NCBI GenBank assembly: GCA_022340865.1
Contig: JAJDNC010000045.1
Span: forward strand, 1-38,342
Direction: 5' to 3'
Source: Gemmatimonadota bacterium
GTDB lineage: Bacteria; Gemmatimonadota; Gemmatimonadetes; Longimicrobiales; Gaopeijiaceae
DNA length: 38,342 nucleotides
The notes beneath the pieces were generated by a model. That model ran no database searches and was not told the origin of the DNA. It worked only from the letters and a program-made list of their open reading frames with translations. Shown here one piece after another: positions 32,296-38,342 of the stretch. The position numbers and the translations under genes are program-made. Position 1 is the first letter of the stretch; each line of letters opens with the position of its first letter.

Positions 32296-33147
32296 ATGCC
32301 GACAGCCATATGGATGATCGTGGTCGCTCTGGTAGGGGCGGCGGTGGGCTTCATCGTGGGCCGCGCCGGCGGGCTCTCGAGCGGGCGCACTCAGGGCCGG
32401 GCGGAGACCGAAGACCGGTTGCGCTCGGCGGCGCGCTCCGTCGCCAGGGGTGGGCTTCCGGAAGGGGCCGAGCCCGGGAGCGCGGAGGCGGAGCTGCACG
32501 AAGCGCTGCGCCAGGGCTGGACCCCGAGGGACGAGGAGCGCCAGCGCGCCCTCCGCGAGGCGCTGGGCCGGGTCGGTGCCTTCCTGGAAGAAGGGGTGCG
32601 GGCCCATCTGGCCGGGGCGGACCCGGACGCCGACGCCGCCGAGCTGCGCGAGCGCATCGGTCGCGCCCTGGGCTCTCTGGAGGACCTCGACTTCTTCCTG
32701 GTCGAGCCGGGCACGTCGGGCGAGACCAGCGATCTCTCCGCCCTGGTCCAGCAGGTCACCCGTGAGTTCGCCCACGACCAGTCGGTGAGCGTTCGGGTCA
32801 GCCTGGACGAGCGTCGGGTGCGGGCGGACGTCAACGCGCGGGCGTTCATGGACGCGCTGTACCTGGTCCTCCACAATGCCGGCCGCTTCGGCGGAGGAAA
32901 CACCGTGGACGTCACGGTGGCGGGGGAGGACGGCCGCGCCACGGTGCGCGTGCGGGACCGGGGACAGGGCTTCTCCGAGGACGCGTTGAAGCGGGCCTTC
33001 GACCCGTTCTACTCCACCGCGGACGACGGGCTGGGGCTGGGGCTGCCCCACGCGCGCAAGGCCGTGGAGGGCATGGGCGGGCGCATCGACGTGCGCAACG
33101 TCCCCGGGAACGGCGGCGAGGTGGAGATCTCCTTCCCCACGAAGTAG
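32296..33147 (+). CDS. Membrane-anchored histidine-kinase-like ATPase lacking a recognisable HisKA domain
   Basis: The 283-residue protein has an N-terminal membrane segment (about 6-24), a helical linker, and a HATPase_c domain: N-box ALYLVLHNAGRFG (N194), G1 VRDRGQGF (D221), F-box FDPFYST (235-241) and G2 GLGLGLPHA (246-253). Before it I find no HisKA dimerisation helix with an H-box histidine; the equivalent stretch is LEDLDFFLVEPGTSGETSDL. So it may be an ATPase that phosphorylates nothing in the classical way, a phosphatase, or a kinase of unusual type. A good ribosome site GAGGAAGGA precedes ATG 32296. No response regulator is next to it. Confidence 0.82.
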   Translation: MPTAIWMIVVALVGAAVGFIVGRAGGLSSGRTQGRAETEDRLRSAARSVARGGLPEGAEPGSAEAELHEALRQGWTPRDEERQRALREALGRVGAFLEEGVRAHLAGADPDADAAELRERIGRALGSLEDLDFFLVEPGTSGETSDLSALVQQVTREFAHDQSVSVRVSLDERRVRADVNARAFMDALYLVLHNAGRFGGGNTVDVTVAGEDGRATVRVRDRGQGFSEDALKRAFDPFYSTADDGLGLGLPHARKAVEGMGGRIDVRNVPGNGGEVEISFPTK

Positions 33148-33223
33148 GCCCGGCGCGGGCCGTCCCTCGGCCGCCGGATGGGCGCGGCCCACTCTCGCCG
33201 GGCGGACCCCGTGACCCGGAAGG

Positions 33224-34156
33224 TCAGATCCTGCCGCTGGGCCGGGTCGATCCCGGAATGGTGAGGCCGACGCCCGCCACGCCCACCACCACGAGGGCGA
33301 GACCCAGCCAACCCAGGGGGTCCAGACCCTGATGGAGGAGCACGGTGGCGAGGAGGGCCGCCACCAGCGGCTCGGCCGTCGCCGACACCGCGGCCCGGCC
33401 CGCGTCCACGAAGCGGAGCGCATCGAAGAAGATGAACTGCGCCACCGTGATGGTCAGGAGGGCGAAAAGGCCCAGGAGCCCCCAGGCGGCCCCGCTCCCG
33501 GGGAGCGTCACCGGCGCCGGCGTGAAGGGCAACGACACGGCGAGCAGGACACACGCGCCGGCTGTGCTGTAGACCACGGTGGCCATGCTCCCCCACCGGG
33601 GTGCGGCGTATCGGCCGAGGAGCACGTACGCGGCATAGGATGCCGCCGCGCCGAGGCCCCAGCCGATGCCCACCGTACCGAAGGTGGTCTTCACGGCGTG
33701 GGCCCCGAGCACGCTGAGCCAGACGCCCACCACGGCCACCACCGCGAGGCCGATGCGAACGGGGGTGGGCCACTCGCCCAGGAGAGGCCCCGACAGCGCC
33801 ACCACGATGGCGGGTGCGACATAGAGGAGGGCCACCGTGCTGGGCACGCCCACCGCGTCGACGGAGAGCTGGTATCCGACCTGGAAGATCCCCACCGCGA
33901 CGCCTCCCCCCACGAACAGCACCAGAAGCCCGCGCCGAGAGATGCGGAGGGACCCGGGACGGCTGGCCGCCACCGCCACCAGCAGCAGGACCAAGCCCAG
34001 CGCGGGGCGAAGGAGCGCCACGTCCTGGGGCGTCACGCCCATCCTGAAGAGGTAGACGCTGAAGATCCCGGAGGAGCCCCAGAGAGCCGCCGCGGACACC
34101 GCCTCCGCGTAGCCCCGCAGCGTCCCGGACCCGGGGCCCGGGTGTCCGTCGCTCAC
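33224..34156 (-). CDS. EamA/DMT-superfamily transporter (10-TM exporter)
   Basis: The 310-residue protein has two EamA repeats with about ten hydrophobic segments: AAALWGSSGIFSVYLFRMGVTP and RPALGLVLLLVAVA in the first repeat, GWGLGAAASYAAYVLLGRYA and FIFFDALRFVDAGRAAVSATAEPLVAALLATVLL in the second. These drug/metabolite transporters usually export amino acids or other small metabolites; the substrate cannot be predicted. Its GTG start (34154-34156) overlaps the stop of the DUF420 gene by 4 bp. It is convergent with the histidine-kinase-like gene. Confidence 0.9.
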   Translation of the reverse strand: MSDGHPGPGSGTLRGYAEAVSAAALWGSSGIFSVYLFRMGVTPQDVALLRPALGLVLLLVAVAASRPGSLRISRRGLLVLFVGGGVAVGIFQVGYQLSVDAVGVPSTVALLYVAPAIVVALSGPLLGEWPTPVRIGLAVVAVVGVWLSVLGAHAVKTTFGTVGIGWGLGAAASYAAYVLLGRYAAPRWGSMATVVYSTAGACVLLAVSLPFTPAPVTLPGSGAAWGLLGLFALLTITVAQFIFFDALRFVDAGRAAVSATAEPLVAALLATVLLHQGLDPLGWLGLALVVVGVAGVGLTIPGSTRPSGRI

Positions 34157-34566
34157 AGGTATCCGTACACCTGATAGAGGAGCAGATAAACCACCAGGCC
34201 CGTCACCGAGACGTAGGTCCAGATCGGGAAGGTCCACCGTGCCAGGCGGGCGTGGTCGCGGAAGCGACGGTGGTACACGAGCCAGAGCAGCCGGAGCACC
34301 AGGGGCACCACCGCCATGGCGAGGGTCATGTGCGAGAACAGGATGCTCAGGTACACGACCTTGGCGGTGCCCACTCCGGCGAAGCGGTGGGTACCCGTGA
34401 GGGCCACGCGGGTGAGGTAGGACATCAGGAAGAGCGCCGACGCCGTCACCGCGGTGAGCATCGCGCGGCGGTGGAGTCGGGGCTTGCGCCGTCGGATGAG
34501 CACCCATCCGGTCACGAGCGCCACCGCGCTCGTGGCGTTGAGGAAGGCGTCGCAGAACGCCAGCAC
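34153..34566 (-). CDS. DUF420 membrane protein (cytochrome-oxidase associated)
   Basis: The 137-residue protein has four hydrophobic segments and DUF420 features: LNATSAVALVTGWVLIRRRKPRLHRRAM, LTRVALTGTHRF, SILFSHMTLAMAVVPLVLRLL and WTFPIWTYVSVTGLVVYLLLYQVY. The conserved histidines (HRRAM, SHM, YHRRF) suggest metal or heme contacts. DUF420 proteins are commonly encoded near heme-copper oxidase assembly genes, consistent with ctaA just upstream (37 bp). The start is a GTG at 34566 with a GGGG-type ribosome site. Confidence 0.82.
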   Translation of the reverse strand: MLAFCDAFLNATSAVALVTGWVLIRRRKPRLHRRAMLTAVTASALFLMSYLTRVALTGTHRFAGVGTAKVVYLSILFSHMTLAMAVVPLVLRLLWLVYHRRFRDHARLARWTFPIWTYVSVTGLVVYLLLYQVYGYL

Positions 34567-34603
34567 GTCCCCTGCCTGAGCCCGTCCCAGGGTGGCCTCC
34601 GCG

Positions 34604-35554
34604 TCAGGCCGCGGCGTGGGCCGCGGCAGGCTCCGCCGTCACGGTGCGCTGCGCTGCCCACCCCTGCGTGGTGAGATGGACGAGCACGGCCAGGAGGCTC
34701 GCCGCGACCAGCGTGTGCAGGGATATCGGCACCACGGCGATGGCGGTGAGGACGGAGATGACGCCCAGGGCGATCTGCACCAGCACCAGCACCACCGCCC
34801 AGACCGTCCACACGCGGACGAACGCCGGGGCTCCGACCCTGAAGCTCCACGTCGCGAAGGCGATGACCGCCGCCGCCACCACCAGCGCGGTCAGCCGGTG
34901 GAAGAACTGGAGAGCCACCAGGTGGTTCCCCAGCGGCGGGACCACGTGGCCCAGACAGAGCGGCACGTCCGGGCAGGCCATGCCGGCGTGGTAGTGCCGA
35001 ACCAGGGCGCCGAGGATGCACTGGAGGAAGACGAGGACTCCGGTGACGAGCCCCCACCGGCGCACCTGCGGGGCGAGCCGGGCGGAGAGCTCTCCGGGGG
35101 CGGCGGCCCAGGCGGTGCTGGACGCCAGCACGGTGGCCAGGGCGACGAACGTCATGGCCAGCGTGAGGTGCGTGGTGGAGACCAGCGGCGGCAGCTTGAA
35201 GAGGACCGTCAGCCCCCCGAAGACCGCCTGGACGACGAGAAGCGCGATCCCGGCGAGGCACATCTTGAAGATCCAGGGTCGGTCGCGGGTCTCCCTCCCG
35301 GCGATCCAGGTCGCGAGGATCCACATGAGCACCAGGCCGCCCGCAACCAGTCGGTGCAGGTGCTCCCAGAAGACGCCGCCGGTCATCACGGGGAACATCG
35401 TGCCGTGGCACGTGGGCCAGTCGGGACAGGCGAGGCTCGAGTGGGTGGCGTGGACCACGCTGCCCAGCCAGAGAAGCAGCAGCGTCCAGACCACGGATAC
35501 CGTGAATGCTCTCGGATGAAGCCTGCGCGTCGCGCTGGGGGCCTGTCGCGTCAA
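34604..35554 (-). CDS. ctaA: Heme A synthase (CtaA/COX15)
   Basis: The protein oxidises the methyl group of heme O to make heme A for aa3-type oxidases. It has about eight membrane segments and the paired heme-ligand histidines: EHLHRLVAGGL, STTHLTLAM, QFFHRLTAL and SLHTLVAASL. Two cysteine pairs, CPDWPTC and CPDVPLC, lie in outer loops of the two halves. The start is unclear: TTG 35554 gives 316 residues and begins just before the first membrane segment, while the open frame runs on to 35680, overlapping the divergent corA start. It is followed by the DUF420 gene 37 bp away, a likely respiratory pair. Confidence 0.88.
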   Translation of the reverse strand: MTRQAPSATRRLHPRAFTVSVVWTLLLLWLGSVVHATHSSLACPDWPTCHGTMFPVMTGGVFWEHLHRLVAGGLVLMWILATWIAGRETRDRPWIFKMCLAGIALLVVQAVFGGLTVLFKLPPLVSTTHLTLAMTFVALATVLASSTAWAAAPGELSARLAPQVRRWGLVTGVLVFLQCILGALVRHYHAGMACPDVPLCLGHVVPPLGNHLVALQFFHRLTALVVAAAVIAFATWSFRVGAPAFVRVWTVWAVVLVLVQIALGVISVLTAIAVVPISLHTLVAASLLAVLVHLTTQGWAAQRTVTAEPAAAHAAA

Positions 35555-35636
35555 GGGGAGAGAGTCCGGGCGTGGGGTGAGCGGTGGTCCTATCTTACTC
35601 GAAACTCCGTGGGCTGCCCAATCCTGGAGGGAGGAC

Positions 35637-36767
35637 ATGGCGAGACCGAAGTCCAGGCGCCTCGTTCCGAAGGCGGTCAATCCGCTGCATCAGATCCGCG
35701 TCATGGGACGGCTGGTGCGCCGGGCGGTCAAGAAGCCCGGGACGGCACCCGGGACGCTCGTCCATTCGGGTGAGAAGAAGGTCGAGCGGACTCTCATCCG
35801 GTACATCGACTACGACGCGGATGAGCTACACGAAGCCGAGGTCCCCGACGTCTCCGCGTGCCTCTCGATGAAGGACTCACCCACCGTGAGCTGGGTCGAC
35901 GTCGACGGGCTCCACGACGTCGAGCTGGTGCAGCGGCTGGGTGAGCACTTCGGATGGCATCCGCTGATGCTCGAGGACATCGTCTCGGTGGGGCAGCGGG
36001 CGAAGCTCGAGGAGTACGACGGGGCTCTGTACATCGTGGTGCCGATGCTCCGCTGGAACGCCGATACGCTGCAGGCCGACGAGGAGCAGCTCAGCCTGAT
36101 CCTCGGCGACCGCTACGTGTTCACGTTCCAGGAGCGCGTAGGCGACGTCTTCGACGGCGTGCGCGAGCGGCTACGCACCTCGCGCGGCCGGATCCGCGCG
36201 CGGGGCCCGGACTACCTGACGTACGCGCTCATCGACGCGGTGGTGGACAACTACTTCGTGGTGCTGGAGGGGATCGGGGAGCTCACCGAGGGCCTGGAGG
36301 AGGAGGTCATCGTCGATCCCCGGGAGCACACCATCCAGAGGCTGCATGCGCTCAAGCGGGAGCTCCTCTCCATTCGCCGCGCGGTGTGGCCGCTGCGCGA
36401 CCTGGTGTCCTCGCTGGTGAGGGACGAGCTCGAGCGGTTCACCGACGAGACGCAGGTCTTCCTGCGCGACGTCCGCGATCACGCCGTGCACGTCCTGGAC
36501 ACCGTGGAGGCCCTGCGCGACGTGGTCTCCGGGATGATGGACCTGTACCTGTCCACCGTGAGCTTCCGCACCAACGAGATCATGAAGGTGCTCACGGTCA
36601 TGGCCAGCATCTTCATCCCGCTGACGTTTCTGGCGGGCGTGTACGGCATGAACTTCGAGCACATGCCGGAGCTGCACTGGCCGTGGGCCTATCCCGCGCT
36701 GCTGGCACTGATGCTCGTCATCGGCGGCGGCATGGTGCTCTACTTCAGGCGGAAGGGGTGGCTGTAG
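35637..36767 (+). CDS. corA: CorA-family magnesium/cobalt transporter
   Basis: The 376-residue protein has the cytoplasmic CorA funnel domain (RYIDYDADELHEAEV, FGWHPLMLEDIVSVGQRAKLEEYDG, LRWNADTLQADEEQLSLIL) and two C-terminal membrane helices. The selectivity-filter signature YGMNFEHMPE sits at about 336-345 and leads to a WPWAYP loop before the last helix. It forms pentamers and imports Mg2+, or in some relatives Co2+ or Zn2+. ATG 35637 has a strong GGAGGGAGG ribosome site at 35626-35634. Its end overlaps the end of the convergent patatin gene by 23 bp (36745-36767). Confidence 0.95.
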   Translation: MARPKSRRLVPKAVNPLHQIRVMGRLVRRAVKKPGTAPGTLVHSGEKKVERTLIRYIDYDADELHEAEVPDVSACLSMKDSPTVSWVDVDGLHDVELVQRLGEHFGWHPLMLEDIVSVGQRAKLEEYDGALYIVVPMLRWNADTLQADEEQLSLILGDRYVFTFQERVGDVFDGVRERLRTSRGRIRARGPDYLTYALIDAVVDNYFVVLEGIGELTEGLEEEVIVDPREHTIQRLHALKRELLSIRRAVWPLRDLVSSLVRDELERFTDETQVFLRDVRDHAVHVLDTVEALRDVVSGMMDLYLSTVSFRTNEIMKVLTVMASIFIPLTFLAGVYGMNFEHMPELHWPWAYPALLALMLVIGGGMVLYFRRKGWL

Positions 36768-37926
36768 CCGTCGACCCCGGGGCCTCGAGGAACGCCGCCA
36801 CCTCCTCGATGCGGGCCGTGCCGTCGGCTTCTCCCATCTCCACGAGGGAGCGCAGGTACGTGGGCTCGAAGAGCACCAGGCTCAGGAAGTCGGGGCTGCG
36901 GGTCTGGTGCGTTCCCAGGCCGCGGGTGAGGAACCGGAATGCCCGGGGAAGGCGCGCCTCGTAGTCCGTGGCCAGCTTGCCCAGGTCCATGGAGGGGCGC
37001 AGCACCAGGAGCTTGACGGGCCTGAGGTTCAGCCTCTCCTCCTGCGGAAGGCGCTCGATGAGCCGGTTGAGCCGCTCCAGGCGCAGGGCGTCGTAGTCCA
37101 GCAGGTCCAGGAAGATGGAGTTCATGAGCACCCCCACCACCTGTGCCGGAGGCGGATACCCGTAGATGACGGGCTCGTCGGCCTCGGTGGCGCTGCGCTC
37201 GTAGCGGGTGGAGATGGCGATGAGGCGGGAGGCACCGAGGTGCAGGGCCGGCGACAGGGGGGCGGTGAGGCGGATGCCGCCGTCTCCATACCAGGCGTTG
37301 TCGAGTCGCACCGCCGGGAAGAGGAGCGGCAGGGCCGCCGAGGCCATCACGTGCTCCACGGTCAGCGTCGTCTGCCGGGCTCGCCGGTGGGGGCGCTCCC
37401 ACTCCTTGATGTCCTGTCCCTGCACCCATGTCACGGACTGGCCCGTCGAGTAGCTCGACGTGCTCATGGCCACCGCCTTCAGGCGTCCCGCTTCGATGTT
37501 CGCGCCGATTCCGGTGAGCTCGCCGTCCACGGCGTGGAGCACCTCGCCCAGGAAGGCCCGCAGCGGTTGGGTGTCCACCAGGCCCCGCGCCCGCGGCCGC
37601 GGCGCACCGCCGAAGCCGCCGGAGACGAGCTGCCGGCCCCAGCGAACGGCGTTGGCGAGGAGGGTGCCGCCGTCCACCCGGAAGACGTCGCCCATGGTCA
37701 GCCGGCTCCAGAGCTGGGTGAGCTCGTCGGTGGCCTGGAGGAAGGTGCCGTGGTGCGAGGCGAGCAACGCGGCGTTGATGGCGCCCGCGGACACGCCGGT
37801 GATGTAGGGGATGCGCAGCTCCGGGAAGCGCCGCGCGAGGCTGCGCAGGAAGCCCACCTGATACGCGGCGCGGGCTCCGCCGCCCCCCATGACCAGGCCC
37901 AGGTCCCCGGGTCCGGGTGCCGACAC
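36745..37926 (-). CDS. Patatin-like phospholipase
   Basis: The 393-residue protein is a bacterial patatin/RssA-type lipase: oxyanion GGGGARA at 14-20, nucleophile S46 in GVSAG, and catalytic D215 in YGDGGIRLTAPLSPALHLG. No signal peptide is seen, so it acts on inner-membrane or cytoplasmic lipids; some relatives are phospholipases or acyl hydrolases. The C-terminal region (from about 245) contains a long helical extension with unknown role. GTG 37926 is 6 bp after the stop of the small membrane protein gene, so they are likely in one operon. The 3' end is shared with corA in antisense. Confidence 0.92.
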   Translation of the reverse strand: MSAPGPGDLGLVMGGGGARAAYQVGFLRSLARRFPELRIPYITGVSAGAINAALLASHHGTFLQATDELTQLWSRLTMGDVFRVDGGTLLANAVRWGRQLVSGGFGGAPRPRARGLVDTQPLRAFLGEVLHAVDGELTGIGANIEAGRLKAVAMSTSSYSTGQSVTWVQGQDIKEWERPHRRARQTTLTVEHVMASAALPLLFPAVRLDNAWYGDGGIRLTAPLSPALHLGASRLIAISTRYERSATEADEPVIYGYPPPAQVVGVLMNSIFLDLLDYDALRLERLNRLIERLPQEERLNLRPVKLLVLRPSMDLGKLATDYEARLPRAFRFLTRGLGTHQTRSPDFLSLVLFEPTYLRSLVEMGEADGTARIEEVAAFLEAPGSTATATPSA

Positions 37927-37932
37927 GGTCGG

Positions 37933-38316
37933 CTAGCCCCTCCACCCCGGGGCCGACAGGACCCCCGCCACCACGAGCCCCAGCGCGATGGTGGTGGCCA
38001 CGGCGTAGGGCAGGAGCGTGCGCTCCGCCTGGCGACGGCGCCGCATCACGGCCGGCACCACGTGGCTCACCGCGGTGGCCAGGAGCATGAGGATGATGTG
38101 CACGCCGATGTCCGGGTTGGCGCGGTAGTTGGTGAAGAGCAGGACGAAGCCCAGAAACGCGGTCAGGTCCATGAGGCTGCGGAAGGTCAGCGCCAGCCTC
38201 TTCATGACCTTGTCGTGCGGCCGCTTTCTGGCGGTCCCCCAGAGGGCGTATCCGATGACCGCGAGGCCGGCCAGGACGGCGAGGATCGGGAGGCGGGTGT
38301 GCAAGAAGAACATCAC
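37933..38316 (-). CDS. Small four-helix membrane protein, uncharacterised
   Basis: The 127-residue protein has about four hydrophobic segments (LPILAVLAGLAVIGYALWG, LMDLTAFLGFVLLFTNY, VHIILMLLATAVSHVVPAVM and YAVATTIALGLVVAGVL) with basic loops such as RKRPHDKVMKR and RRRRQAER. I do not recognise the family. It lies 6 bp upstream of the patatin gene, which suggests cotranscription. The ATG at 38316 or 38313 is near the window end, so a partner further upstream cannot be seen. Confidence 0.6.
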   Translation of the reverse strand: MMFFLHTRLPILAVLAGLAVIGYALWGTARKRPHDKVMKRLALTFRSLMDLTAFLGFVLLFTNYRANPDIGVHIILMLLATAVSHVVPAVMRRRRQAERTLLPYAVATTIALGLVVAGVLSAPGWRG

Positions 38317-38342
38317 CGATTTCCTGTCTGTCGACGCGCTGC

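Noticed and set aside
1..38342. CRISPR arrays, insertion sequences, phage genes
   Set aside because: No regularly spaced repeats, transposase or integrase motifs, or terminal inverted repeats were seen.

Overview
This is a gene-dense stretch (about 38 kb) of a high-GC bacterial chromosome, with nearly all third codon positions G or C. I see no tRNA, rRNA, CRISPR array, transposase, integrase or phage gene, so it reads as core/housekeeping DNA rather than a mobile island. Heme A synthase plus a DUF420 protein point to aerobic respiration with an aa3-type oxidase. The periplasmic-binding-protein ABC importer and a lipoprotein suggest a diderm. Together with the DUF2723 glycosyltransferase, PadR regulation and numerous GTG/TTG starts, this fits Gemmatimonadota or a related high-GC phylum. 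That placement is inference only.

Layout. 1-6.1 kb: a PadR regulator cut by the window edge, with a strong palindromic operator; an ornithine cyclodeaminase-family enzyme; a truncated UvrC/Cho-like GIY-YIG protein (all minus strand); an HD-domain phosphohydrolase; a PP2C phosphatase; and a compact RpoD-like sigma factor ending in a strong hairpin. 6.1-10.8 kb: RsgA GTPase, then a minus-strand operon of a lipoprotein and a BtuF/BtuC/BtuD-like importer for a cobalamin- or siderophore-type ligand. 10.9-15.3 kb: three plus-strand genes joined by 4-bp overlaps: a flavin-reductase-like protein, a membrane protein with a SpeE-like domain, and a single-chain Mre11-Rad50 (SbcD-SbcC) fusion whose catalytic motifs are altered in both halves. 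15.4-21 kb: a small membrane protein, Mak-type ROK fructokinase, RidA, a second cyclodeaminase-family enzyme, a DUF2007 protein coupled to a large DUF2723 membrane protein. 21-26 kb: an orphan HyuA-type hydantoinase subunit, TrpE, and an M20 dipeptidase. 26-31 kb: a small GlsB-like membrane protein, an unknown protein, PspA, an ECF-type sigma factor, an orphan 2-oxoacid dehydrogenase E1-alpha and a V4R-like protein. 31-38.3 kb: Bcp peroxiredoxin, CoA-binding protein, a histidine-kinase-like ATPase without an evident phosphoacceptor domain, an EamA exporter overlapping DUF420, CtaA, CorA, a patatin phospholipase and a small membrane protein.

How the genes work together. Many are stress, repair and envelope-maintenance genes (UvrC-like, Mre11-Rad50 fusion, HD phosphohydrolase, PspA, Bcp, ECF sigma, RidA). 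Most are single genes or pairs rather than long pathway operons; several multisubunit enzymes are represented by one subunit only (HyuA without HyuB, E1-alpha without E1-beta/E2, TrpE without TrpG nearby). The most novel item is the Mre11-Rad50 fusion in its three-gene cassette: domain order is clear by eye, but the P-loop lysine, Walker B aspartate, ABC signature, H-loop and two Mre11 metal/catalytic motifs are all substituted, which suggests a structural or regulatory role, or a nuclease with unusual chemistry.
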